A DNA stretch of 64,000 nucleotides from Monilinia fructicola (lineage: Eukaryota > Ascomycota > Leotiomycetes > Helotiales > Sclerotiniaceae): positions 507,001 through 571,000 of the forward strand of contig VICG01000008.1 in the NCBI GenBank assembly GCA_008692225.1, in the 5' to 3' direction. The notes under the pieces are model-generated. The model was not told the origin of the DNA and ran no database searches. It worked only from the letters and a program-made list of their open reading frames with translations. This document shows, piece after piece, positions 48,548-58,794 of this stretch (its first letter is position 1; every line of letters begins with the position of its first letter). Made by a program: the position numbers and the translations under genes.

Positions 48548-50296
48548 GATTTACTTGGCCTTGTTAAACTAATCGGCGGTTTGAAGGGGAGGAAGTAGTA
48601 TGAATGAAGGACGGGCAGATGAGTTTGTTGCGTCAGGTATTGCAGGAGGGGTCGGCCGACGGATATCCGATGGAGCTTCAGGGGCGCACATACCCGATCC
48701 GACATAAACTACCTGAGCAGTGAGCACGGACCTTCAAAAGCTGGAACTTATGAGCTCCAGCTACGCGCATGGATATTAGGTAAACGACGTCTCTTCTTGA
48801 TTTACTATCTACCAGACTAATCATCAAAAGTTGCAACAAAAAAGTTGGGCCAAGATTTTGCCAGACAATCATGCAGAAGTATAAAAGTCTCTCTCTATTG
48901 AGAAGAGGTATACTGATACAGTACCTTCGCTTTATTATGGTTTTGGCTTTCTATGACACTCATGTCAGCTAGAATAACCCATGCGTAGGTATGCATTGTT
49001 GGTTTACAGTGTAGGGGGCCGTAGCAGTATCCTTCATAAGAAGCACCAATGCCTGGGTAGAAGAGGAAAGTACCCACGGAACTTAGTGTAGGATATTGAT
49101 GGGAAGATAGAGGGGAGTTGGGAAGCTTACTAGCGTTGTTGTTGAGAGTTCGCAGAATCTGTATTCATAGGAGTTTACATGATGATACTCACTCTCAGGG
49201 TTTGAGGTAGACTCATATCAGTCACCTTAACACGTCGAGAATTTGAAATACTATGTCAATAGGCTTTCATCGTTGAATCCCGCCATACCCAGCAGGCAAC
49301 AGGAGGACTGTTTTACGAAAGCAAACCCCTTGCCTTAAACTTCTCCTATTTAGCTCTTCCGCGGATTTCCACTCTCACCAAAATGAAGGATGGATTGGTA
49401 CGAAGGCTTCCACATATGTGACATCTCGTTCAATATGCATGAACTGGTTCAAGCTGAATTTGGTTCTCGGGTGGTATGCGATATTTTGGAGACCATATAC
49501 TGCTTGACAACAATTGGATATCGGACCTTCTTTGACGTGGAGGAATAAATTTACATTTTGCTGGTTTTGATGGTGTCTTTGAAGAAGGGTATAGTGAACA
49601 TTGGATTTCTTGAGAGCAAATGGCGGCAGTCAAAGTTCTCACGGCCGCGGCAAAGCGACATCTGGCTAATAGTCCAGAATATCAACCTGTCTCGCTACAT
49701 CGTCGGCGAACCAAAAGATTTCCCTGAAGAGGAAGACGCGGCAGATTTTGAGAAGGGTAGTGATTTTCTCATTACAGATCAGTCAACTCCTATCTCCGGG
49801 AATTCTTTCCATTTGGCAGCTTCACCTCGTATTCGTCACGATGTTGGATCTTTATGACCTTGCTGTAGGCGATCAGGTATGTTCATGATACTTGTTAGGA
49901 AAATTTTTGAACGTGTTTCGAAGCTTCGGCCAGGAAAGGTTGACCTTCAAGGACTCATGGCTCTTTGGTATGTGGGTGATTGTTCCAGTGCCAATCATCT
50001 ATCAATTTTTGGCCAATAATTCTCTCGGAGGCCAGCATAAGGCGGTTGTGGTCTTCAGAACATCGGAAGCCACCTATCTTCTTGAAACAATGAAAATAAT
50101 AGTGGTGAAGCCATATGCCAAGCACGGAAGTATCTCCTCACCTGATCCACCCGAAACATCATGATTACGAATTAATGGCCAACGGTATCCTGCATTAAAC
50201 CTTCATAGCATCCCAAGGTTCCCTGCTATGATATTAGAAGGATATAAATACACACACTATCGTCAGGGTCGCGAAGAAGTCTACGAGAATAAGTAA
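48548..50296. other. spacer with scattered unassigned frames
   Basis: 48548-48700 is the QPRT promoter. Between 49380 and 50165 plus-strand frames (for example 49558-49857 and 49892-50164) follow each other without a common start or clear splice sites. They may be pieces of a decayed gene running toward the F-box fragment. Confidence 0.4.
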
Positions 50297-50470
50297 AGTA
50301 AGGGACCTCAATATTTATACTCAAACTCCACAAATCCATTCGACAAACTACCAATTGAACTGGAGAAGATGATCCTATTTGAACTTACGTCTAAACACGT
50401 TGGAAGCATTTGCCTCAGATCTCGTGCCTTTAGTCAATTATCACAAAATTCGTCAGACATCTACTCTTGA
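50297..50470 (+). pseudogene. F-box domain fragment
   Basis: A short frame reads NPFDKLPIELEKMILFELTS and SICLRSRAFSQLSQNS before a TGA at 50468. The LP-x-E-L/I...I/L...L spacing with a following LR.R.F..L is the N-terminal F-box pattern, which binds Skp1 in SCF ubiquitin ligases. No ATG opens the frame, the C-terminal substrate part is absent, and the following 400 bp carry only short frames. It is best read as a relic of a larger F-box gene, though it could be an exon of a gene I cannot resolve. Confidence 0.4.
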
Positions 50471-50996
50471 AAGAACTTCCATGATTTGGAGGAATAGATG
50501 ATTAGAGTAGAATTGGTTGGCGATTGCATTATCTTCAATCAACGGCCCCACGGCGTTTTACACGCCATATTCATTTTTTGTATGAGTGTCCAATGGAAGG
50601 GATTCGTTGATCTTAGAAGTTTGAACGAGTGGATGAAGATTATATCAACGTAAATATCATCCGAGGCAAAGTTGTTAATTGATAAGATCATACGACCGAC
50701 GATTGATGAATTGATTCATCTAGCATGGGTAGATACACAAGAATCAGGTGACACAAGAATCAGGTACGTGTATAAATTCCTCATTTCCTTCGGCCTGTCA
50801 CCAAAATTCTTATCCTTACTGACCCAAAAGTTCGCTCAAACTATAACACTCCATTGATCCTCAAACGACTTCAACAAATCATGTATACTAGGTAGACATA
50901 TCCAAGTATTTGGGTATCCATCCATTCCTTGGCCCTTATCCAACTACCCTACAATAACTTAAACAATCCTCTCTCCTGAGTCCGCTTCTCTTCAAA

Positions 50997-51758
50997 TCAA
51001 CTTTCATAAAACCACCAGAATAACCCTCCGATACTAAGAAATATAACTGCTAACTGCACAAACAGTCTCCCATCACAATCACCCTCTCCATCCTCTCCAC
51101 TGCTTCCCCCCCATTCCAAATCGTGAGTCCTCGTATTCGTATTCCTAATCCGTGCATCCCAATGTGAGCGATCATAACGTTCTACTGATGGTAGTGCGGC
51201 TTGGTAGTTTGAGCGTTGGGGACGTGATGGAATTTGCGTATGGTATTGTTGATGCCGGTTGTTTGGAACTGGTGCTAAATAAGGAGGCGACAGAGAAAAA
51301 AGAGGACCAGGAGATGGATGTTGAAGAAGTGGTGTTCTTTCGACTGCGAGTTCGCGGGGAATGGGGCGATCTGTGGTGCGGCTGTAGGAGTGCCAATCAC
51401 GGGTTGATGCGGGAACTGTGCGAGTTTGAGGGAGTCTGGGTGGTGGGGGAACAGGTAGGGTGGTAGATGAAGCTGGTTCGGAGTGACGTCGTTGATCCGA
51501 GGATCGGCTTGGGCTCTTATGGTTGCGTTTCGTAGAAGGAATAGAAGTGTCTGTTCTAACATCCTCCCATGGATCCCTGAATGTAACTCTCTGTCGTCTC
51601 CCGTCGTTCACACTCCTCAATGCTACCTCAAAAGTCTCCACCCACTCCTCAGCATCAATACCAATCCCAAATCGCTCCACCAACTGAAGAAAACTTTCTT
51701 TGCGTAATCTGATATCAAAAGCATAAGAGTCATGTTTGTAACTCTTTGACCGGAGCAT
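50997..51758 (-). CDS. unrecognised protein with C-terminal membrane anchor
   Basis: A 253-residue frame from ATG 51758 (MLRSKSYKHDSYAFDIRLRK). Residues 1-70 are a folded-looking block with SFLQLVERFGIGIDAEEWVE, then a long Pro/Ser/Arg-rich disordered middle, then an acidic stretch (GGSSGEDGEGDCDG) and a single hydrophobic helix LFVQLAVIFLSIGGLFWWF next to the stop, the layout of a tail-anchored protein. Directly upstream another minus-strand frame opens with its own ATG at 52005 (MLFTFGEIFQKQMWNF...) and overlaps by 29 bp in a different frame; it may be a 5' exon, and then a frameshift or unseen intron would join them. No known domain is recognised. Confidence 0.6.
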   Translation of the reverse strand: MLRSKSYKHDSYAFDIRLRKESFLQLVERFGIGIDAEEWVETFEVALRSVNDGRRQRVTFRDPWEDVRTDTSIPSTKRNHKSPSRSSDQRRHSEPASSTTLPVPPPPRLPQTRTVPASTRDWHSYSRTTDRPIPRELAVERTPLLQHPSPGPLFSLSPPYLAPVPNNRHQQYHTQIPSRPQRSNYQAALPSVERYDRSHWDARIRNTNTRTHDLEWGGSSGEDGEGDCDGRLFVQLAVIFLSIGGLFWWFYES

Positions 51759-52566
51759 TGTGAGAGGGGTTGAGAAGATGTGTTCGAGGACTACATAGGA
51801 TTGTTTTTTCCATCATGGAAGTCTCGAGGTATAGTTCTAGGGCCGAGACCGAATTCGGGAAATCATGAGGGGGACGGTTCTGAGAAATTGGGATACGCTT
51901 AGCGAGGTTTTTGAGCTTGGGAGGTTGAGAAGTTATCTGGTCGAGTTCAATCAGCTGGAAGTTCCACATTTGTTTCTGAAAAATCTCTCCAAATGTAAAC
52001 AGCATTGACGACCCGAAGATGACGAATCATTTACCGTAGCAACCAAGCAACTAGCATTTTGAACCTGCAATATATGACAACCGGATGGTTATACCCCGCA
52101 CCATCCAATTCTATACCACCACCACAACAACTTCCATCCCGTATACATTTGATAGATTCATTGCTCTCCACCTTAGGGGGAAGCCATACTATACACCCAA
52201 CGCAAATCTCCTCGACTTTGAGACGGGGCCGTGAGCCACTTCCATCAGGAGAGTCGCGCGGTGGACTACGCCGAGAAATGCGAGTAGCCCGACGGCTCCG
52301 AGCCCGAGGCATTCAATCGACCAATGACGAGGGGTGTAGATCTGGACGTAGGTATAGATTCGCAATCCCGGCGAAGAGATCAATTCCACGATGGCGAAGA
52401 AAACCAATCCCACAATGGGGGAAGCAGATCAATCCCACAATGGCGAAACAGCACGTCGTGAAGAAAGGAAACAAGGGAGGGATGCAACACGGGTCCTCTG
52501 GTCAATCCCCGCGCTTGTCCTACCGGTGCACCCGCCTGTGCGACGTCGTCAAGGCAAGCCTCGCTG

Positions 52567-52597
<31 letters not shown>

Positions 52598-53323
52598 ATC
52601 TGGCTCGGAACGCGGAGGCTGCTCGGCCAATGGAGATGCGCTCGCGGGAAATGGGGGGTGGGGATTGGAGGGTTTTGCTTTTCGGCGCCGTTGCGACCGC
52701 TTGGTCGGTCGCTGTGTAGGGCTTTTCGTGAGGCTAAATGCGCATCGGTGATTTGATGGCCAGTCGAATGGGAAGTGGGGGATGGAATTCGGAATGTTTT
52801 GCGAGGAGGTAGATTGGGGTTTGTTTGTTTGGAGTGGGATTTTTGGCGGGGGATTGGCTGGGTGGAAGGACTGATGGTTGTGGTGTTTTTTGAGGGTTCG
52901 GGTGAAAAGTACGGATCGGACAGTTGTGAGAGGTCGAGCGGATTTCTCTGCAATTGATATACCAAAGATTCAAAGAACTAGATGCTCGTAACGACCAATT
53001 AACGACTAATTGTGAGGGCCAGCCTAGCAGTGGAACAAATGAATGGCCGGTCTATATAAAGGGAAGTCTCACAAATATTTACCGTCAAGGTTGTGTCGCA
53101 ACATTATTCATAGCCTAAATTGCATTGCCTTTGTTGCATTGAAAGTATGAATGGGATATAATTGTTTGATCGTCAATTATATAGAAGGAAGAGGAGCTCA
53201 GATATAATGATACCTGCATCATAGTCTCCCGGCACTACCACTATTGCGCTGTATCCTATGGTACACACCAGCGTTGAATCCCACGACATTGATACCTTAT
53301 CTCCCTGGTTCATATGCCACCAA
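51759..53323. other. spacer with short repeats
   Basis: Holds the upstream frame noted for the tail-anchored protein, three near-copies of AATCCCACAATGGCGAA at 52396-52447, and the GC-rich (TGCG)n tract. Overlapping frames on both strands are not convincing genes. Confidence 0.45.
52565..52597. repeat. (TGCG)n microsatellite
   Basis: About eight copies of TGCG. Read in either strand it gives long stop-free frames of alternating Ala/Cys/Val/Arg or Thr/His/Ala/Arg, so the frames over it are artefacts. Confidence 0.92.
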
Positions 53324-54546
53324 CTATTCAGCGGCCGCCCAAAGTCGTAGTAATTCCATGACTTCCTGTGCAGCAGCGCTTTTATTCTCCCAAATGCTGG
53401 TTATACCAAGCGGAGACGTACTTCCCATACCAACCTTGGTGCCGGTAAACTCACAGTCTTCCTTCCGAGACTCGAGATCACCCGAAGAATCTTTACTGGA
53501 AAGGTCTCCAAAACTTCCCTTAAGTGTCGTTCCATTAGGTTCGCCGAACGTAATTAAATAGAAAAATTGACTAAAGGTAAGCCCAATGAAGATTCCAGTC
53601 TCAACACGAGATGCCATTTTCGAAGTTGAGTTTTCATCGGAGGGTTTTGTTTCATCAGGGAGAAAGAAGAGTTCAGAGGTAGAAGTAAACAGGGGAAACT
53701 CGTCTTTGCATCTCTCCTTGTCATCGATGTCCGTGTTTTGTTCTTCGTTCTCTTTGCCTTTGGTACTGTCCTCATTCTTTTGTGTCTTGTTATTCAATAC
53801 AGTTGGTTTCTTTGCCTTTCTTTGGTCACTTACACCTTTTTTGCTCAGATCGAGACACGCCAGACTCGGGAAGTCTCTTGCCAAGATTAAACTTGGCAAA
53901 CATTTGATTTTGGCCGTTTGATTCCTCAATGTAAATGTTCATGATAACTGGGCCATCCAAATCCTTGTCGAATCTCGGGCAGGAATATATGCCAATCACC
54001 AGTGACATCCCAGTCTCTACTCTTTGGTGCACCGAGTAAATCACTGTGAGCCTTTTCTCTATCTTCTTCGATGCTCTGTAGCACCATATCTCGGGTGTTG
54101 TGTAATTCCTGACCTTTTTCATCGACTTGTTCGCCCAGGGTGATGGGGAGTTCTTCTCGTGGAGATTTTTGTGGCTCTGATTCGGCTTTTTCACCATCGG
54201 CCCATTCTCTTGCTACGACTTCTGCCTCCTGAGTTGCCAAAAGCTTTCTACGCTCGTAGTCGGTGCGCATTTCCTCTTCCATATCGACCAAATCTGGAAT
54301 CATTCGTCTATGACCTTCCAAACGCAATATGTTTATAATGTCATCAGGTGTGCCAACCGTAGGAAGACCTCGAAATAAACACTGAGCCTTCCAAAAGAAT
54401 GCTGGACGTTTTTGCAATGGAGAGGTGCTGCTCAACAAGTAGCTGAGATCCTCAATGAAGAAATGGCCGTTAGATTGGAGCCGTCCATTCGAGTCATATG
54501 TTAGTTTCTTTCGGAGGAAGGTTCTTTCTGTTGGAGTGATTGACAT
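53324..54546 (-). CDS. unnamed fungal-family protein, frame broken by two single-base insertions
   Basis: Starts MSITPTERTFLRKKLTYDSN at 54546. Three frame segments follow each other without gap: residues 1-190 to DWDVTGDWHI; a second frame with CPRFDKDLDGPVIMNIY and NGQNQMFAKFNLG; a third with KRKAKK-like basic run, DEFPLFTS, LYLITFGEPNGTTLKGSFG-like (read FFYLITFGEPNGTTLKGSFG) and CEFTGTKVGMG to the TAG at 53324. The shifts lie at an AA pair 53984-53985 and at a T6 run 53837-53842 on the plus strand; removing one base at each gives about 406 residues. The joined order (W-x-I-x-CP, then QMFA-x-F, then a charged linker, then ITF...FG...C-FTG) is a pattern I know from uncharacterised proteins of filamentous fungi, function unknown. 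The two shifts are homopolymer-like and may be sequencing errors. Confidence 0.7.
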
Positions 54547-56403
54547 GTTGCCGATAATCTCCCGATGAGCTGGTTGTTCAATATCGACCTTGGAATGGTA
54601 AAGGCGCTGATGCTGGGGATGATAGATATTTATGGAAGACTGAGAAGGGAAGTCGAAGTGAAATTAAACGGATGTTGCGATTAAACTAAGAGTATAGTTT
54701 TCATAATCAATTTAACAGATCTTTTGGGGTCCATTTATATGCCCAGGTGATGTTGAGTTTTGTGTTTATCGGTTTTCGTCTTTCAAATTGGCCGTATTGA
54801 GTCTAAGATCGTTTGTTGTAGAAAACTCATTTACTATGGTGAAATTGAGAAAACATATGTGCTCAAATGGGCCACACGCTCCTCGAATGAGTGGCTTTAA
54901 TATATGGCTCAGATGTTAACGTTAGTTATGTCAGAAGATAATATAACATAGATTAACAAATGCATAGAATAGAATGGGATAGAAGGATAGAAGGATAGAA
55001 AGATAAGAGGATAGAAGAATAGAAGAATAGAAGAATAGAAGAATAGAAGAATAGAAGAATAGAAGAATAGAAGAATAGAAGAATAGAAGAATAGAATAGA
55101 AGAATAGAAGAATAGAAGAATAGAAGAATAGAAGAATAGAAGAATAGAAGAATAGAAGAAGAAGATAGAAGAATAGAAGAATAGAAGAATAGAAGAATAG
55201 AAGAATAGAAGAATAGAAGAATAGAAGAATAGAAGAATAGAAGAATAGAAGAATAGAAGAATAGAAGAATAGAAGAATAGAAGAATAGAAGAATAGAAGA
55301 ATAGAAATGAACTTAGATAATCTCAGCCAATATGAGGAATCCCTGTTGTGCTGTAAATAGCATTCAAAGGTCTCTGCAGCAGAGATTCTAGAAGAAGTAG
55401 ATAGTTCAAGTTGAACGTGATCCGCGTGTACCGTCATGATGCAATTGGGCTGCAAGGTACGTCTTGTGTGAAGTCGCTCCTCTGTATATATCAAGAGTTT
55501 TGAATCTCTCACCTCGTGGCCCCTCTCAGTTTCTGGAAAGGATTCATCACCCACCGGCAACCTCTCAGACTTCATCGATCTCTTCTTGAAACTTTGTGGG
55601 ATCTACTTCCTTCGATTTGAGACTAAGCCTTGGGAAAGCATATAGATGTAGTTGTGATTATATCGGAGGCTAAGCAGGACTGTGTCACTTTCGTTAGCAC
55701 TCAGTAAATCTGGAAATCCCTCCGAATTGCTTTGAGACCTTCTGGACTTTTGGTCATAGGTAAGTTCGTTCTTCCATACTTCCTTCGATGAAGCTGTCTA
55801 TTCCTTCAACTCCTTCTCCTACTTCATTTGACCATTGCTGATACCATTTATTTATGCCCCTTTAGCTAGCAATCTTCAACAAGTACGTTCATCTTGTCAG
55901 ATGGAAATGCATCGGGCTATCTAAAAAGCTCAATGTACAGTCCGGACAGGCTGATGGTGTATCCAGCCTCGACAGCTATTCCGTTCAACCCATCATCCAA
56001 CGAGTCATGCGGGAAACTTGCCCCCAAGGTTCTGCTCGAAAGGGTGTCCGTCAAATGAAAATGAGTTATCAGGGTTAATATTGCTCATGTTGGCTCTATA
56101 CCGGCCGAGCCTGATCTTCGTGGTGTTCCTCTCCATGCTCACAAGAATCTCCGAATGTTTCGATAATGTTTGGGCTGCGGAGATCCTGCTCTTAGTTAAA
56201 TGAAACGTGGGGTTCTATAAAGCTCGGCGCAAGACAAAAGATTCATCACGTGAAAAAAAATGAAAACATCTTGGTCGTTTTTCCGAAGAGATCCCATTTT
56301 TGCATTCTGTTATCGTTACGAACAACCGCATAAATCAGCATCACTAATTCAATACCGTCCCTGTCTTCTCAAAGATCCGCTTCCGTCTGTCTCGTTCGAA
56401 TCT
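54547..56403. other. spacer with 8-bp satellite
   Basis: Apart from the satellite, 55320-56400 shows only short frames on both strands. The 214-codon minus frame across the satellite (54931-55575) owes its length to the repeat and is not called. Confidence 0.5.
54965..55306. repeat. ATAGAAGA 8-bp satellite
   Basis: About 340 bp. The left end is mixed (ATAGAAGG, ATAGAAAG), then a homogeneous array of the 8-bp unit with two slips (near 55090 and 55157). Because 8 and 3 are coprime, all three minus-strand frames give an eight-residue hydrophobic cycle (LLFFYSSI). Confidence 0.97.
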
Positions 56404-57425
56404 TCATAGATAGTTGGCAAAGAAGTCACTCCACAGCTTATATCCACGATAGTACTCCACACGACTCTTTGGATTTTTCAAATCTCCCCTTTTAAAGATC
56501 TCTTCATTAGCGAAGGCTCTTCACAAAATCGATAAGTTGAGTAACTTACATTGAAGACATCCAGCCATGTACTTGATCGTTAAAAGCCTCAAAGTATTTG
56601 TCGACCTTCAGATTGTTCTCATATTCTTTGCATTGCTAGAAATATCTCATCAGCACTATCCCAACTCATTCTGGTAAAACGATGCAAACCTCTTTATCTT
56701 CATCCTTACTAAGCAGAACGATCTGTGGAATTGTGACCAATTTCGCATCCTCGGGGTCTACCAATGATGGATGTGTCTGGGCCCCTGCTTTGAAGATAGT
56801 GCCTTCTTGCGAAGCTAATGTTACAATCTATTTAGAATTCATTATTCTTTGATCTTGCACTTCATTCTCATACGCTTGTCGCAGAAAACAGATTGTGAAG
56901 AAAGAGACACAAACCTTCGCCCCCCAACAATATCCGGCAACACCCCAACTCTTCACATCTTTTGCTTCATCACTTTCCTTTAAAACATTCATGAACCCCT
57001 CCAGCTTCTTCAAATTCCTTTCCTTTTCTGCTTGTTCCCTGAAAACTTTCAAGATATAGTCCCATTTCTCATCTGTATCCGCAGGCCAATAAGCGATGTC
57101 TGCTTCGTTACCTGGTCCAAAGAAATCGGGGACAAATACTTTGACACCCTGAGGAGATGAGGAAGTTTTAGTATCGGAGAGGATATCAGCGCCAAGGAGC
57201 GTTTGTGTCCAGAATCCAAATATATCATGAACCAGGAGGATGCCGGACGTGGCATTGGCGGGACCAGTGACATCTATGTTTGGTTAGTGAGTTTGACATA
57301 ATCGGAGGGAAGAATCTACAATATGTCGTCCCGTCAATATCAATGAATTCGCCTGTGAGTTTATATTCTGGTCCATGTAATGAAATGGGGGTTCCTTCGC
57401 AACAGGCCGCACTTGGTTGTGTCAT
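56404..57425 (-). CDS. dienelactone hydrolase family protein, frame slip in exon 4
   Basis: Five exons: 57425-57320, 57273-56915, 56827-56690, 56636-56550 and 56518-56404; corrected length 267 residues. The N-terminus MTQPSAACCEGTPI and GPEYKLTGEF are typical of fungal members. GILLVHDIFGFWTQT is the first strand and oxyanion region, GVAGYCWGAK carries the nucleophile cysteine, LLSKDED supplies the likely aspartate, and QVHGWM the histidine. The end reads EEIFKRGDLKNPKSRVEYY. As given, exon 4 has one extra base in the T3 run 56580-56582 (plus strand), which turns AFNDQVHGWM into AFKRSSTWLD and removes the catalytic histidine; skipping it restores frame with exon 5. The enzyme family hydrolyses lactones or other esters; substrate unknown. 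Probably a sequencing slip, since exons on both sides stay in frame. Confidence 0.85.
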
Positions 57426-58361
57426 TTTGATCAAGCGATAGAGGACTTTCAATTATCACCGAAGCGGTTTGTTTCCAACAGAAAATGATTCAGGGAAATG
57501 CGATTCAAACTTTGCTACGGAATCTCTAATTATCAAGATGGAATAGCATGTGAAAACTTGTTCACTTCAGATTGCTCGGCTTCATGGTTTCACAATGTAT
57601 GCGATGTGATTACTTAACGGGGAATGAACCCATCAAAGTTATCAAAGATTGTTTCGCCAACCACATTCGGTGCCGGATAAAGGAGGAAAATGCGGGGTTG
57701 TTGAATCGTCATGAATGTTGGTAGAAGCCAACCTATTTCCCAATGAAATAAAGTGATTTTATCATTTCCCGACGGCAATTGAATATAGGCGGATTGGGAC
57801 AAAAATCTGGCGATGATACCCATAGGCTATGGAACAAGACTGGATTAATCATCAATCCGTGGCAATGGAATATTCAGATCCAGCTTCAAATTTCGTGGAG
57901 ATATTAGTGAAATGGTAGTAAATGGCTTTTTTTTCGTTCCAGAGCACTGGACCACGGCAACAGTGTACCTTAATCCCTTCTCCTATAGATTTCATATATT
58001 TGGAGTAGCCGATGATAGCTCCCCTTGAACAACCCCCTCCTTCCAAATCCCAAGCAATACCCAAGTCAACTTCAAACCAAGCAAAACTATTGAAATGTCA
58101 AATTCCCCCAATCTCCACCCACGCGCCCCACAAAAACTAAACAATCTCATCCCATCCCCCCTTTCCTTCATTTCGCTTTCACCTCCACCTCCACCACCAT
58201 CTTCACCTTCGCCAATGCCCCACTTCTCCTTCCACCGCCAGGAAAAGAAAATAACCATCACCATCACCATCACCATCACCACTCCCAGAAACAAAAACCA
58301 AAACAAAAATCCAACCAACAAAATGGCAAAAACCAAATTTAAGCGCGTCTAGGCACGTGGG
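57426..58361. other. spacer with two weak minus-strand frames and a CCATCA repeat
   Basis: Minus-strand frames at 57614-57823 and 57992-58336 include a hydrophobic stretch (LLVGFLFWFLFLGVVMV) but the latter has no ATG at its start and its hydrophobic run comes partly from the CCATCA repeat. Not called. Confidence 0.4.
58254..58281. repeat. (CCATCA)n microsatellite
   Basis: Nearly five perfect copies of a six-base unit. Confidence 0.93.
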
Positions 58362-58473
58362 AAAATCCTGCCGAAACAGGATTTTATAAGGACAGCTCCT
58401 GCGAGATGGAGCTGCTATCAGGGACACTCACCTACCCGAAGGTAGTTACAGCGCAGTGGTCGACCAACTGCGC
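58362..58473 (-). other. compact group of four perfect hairpins, possible structured RNA
   Basis: Within 112 bp four inverted repeats follow each other: 58362-58385 (9-bp stem, 6-nt loop), 58393-58414 (7-bp stem, 8-nt loop), 58432-58445 (5-bp stem; on the minus strand a C-UUCG-G tetraloop) and 58451-58473 (7-bp stem). On the minus strand the first hairpin overlaps TTGGCGCAGTTGG, which fits a Pol III A box, but no B box or T arm follows, so it is not a normal tRNA. The very stable UUCG loop favours the minus strand as transcript. Identity unknown. Confidence 0.4.
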
Positions 58474-58794
58474 CAAGGCGACTCGATGAGATGTTTGATG
58501 ACGGTGGTCGGGATGTTGGGATATTTATCTAGGAGGGATCTGGAAGGTGAATTCTTGCTAGGCGCTTTGGTACGTACCACTCCATTTGCGCTTTTGTGCT
58601 TGGACATCTATCTTTTTGGATTCATCTGATTACATGGTGAGTTGGGGGTTCTGGTGGTGGTTAACAATTGCATGAATGTGTTGAAATTATGAGATATTAT
58701 TTTTGTCTTCTATTTCTTTTATCGCGAGGTCTATTTAGTATCTATTATGTAGAATTCGTTTGTCATATCCGCCGCCAGTACCCAATTAACGCCT
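58474..58794. other. 3' spacer of the helicase gene
   Basis: No gene; a T-rich stretch at 58690-58750 lies past the helicase stop. Confidence 0.55.

Noticed and set aside
52059..52973. Long frames on both strands across the TGCG repeat
   Set aside because: The repeat removes stops in all frames; residues are low-complexity.
54931..55575. 214-codon minus-strand frame
   Set aside because: More than half is the 8-bp satellite read as protein; listed as repeat instead.
58362..58473. Reading the hairpin group as a minus-strand tRNA with long intron
   Set aside because: An A box and a CTGCG/CGCAG pair exist, but there is no T arm, no B box and no acceptor stem.
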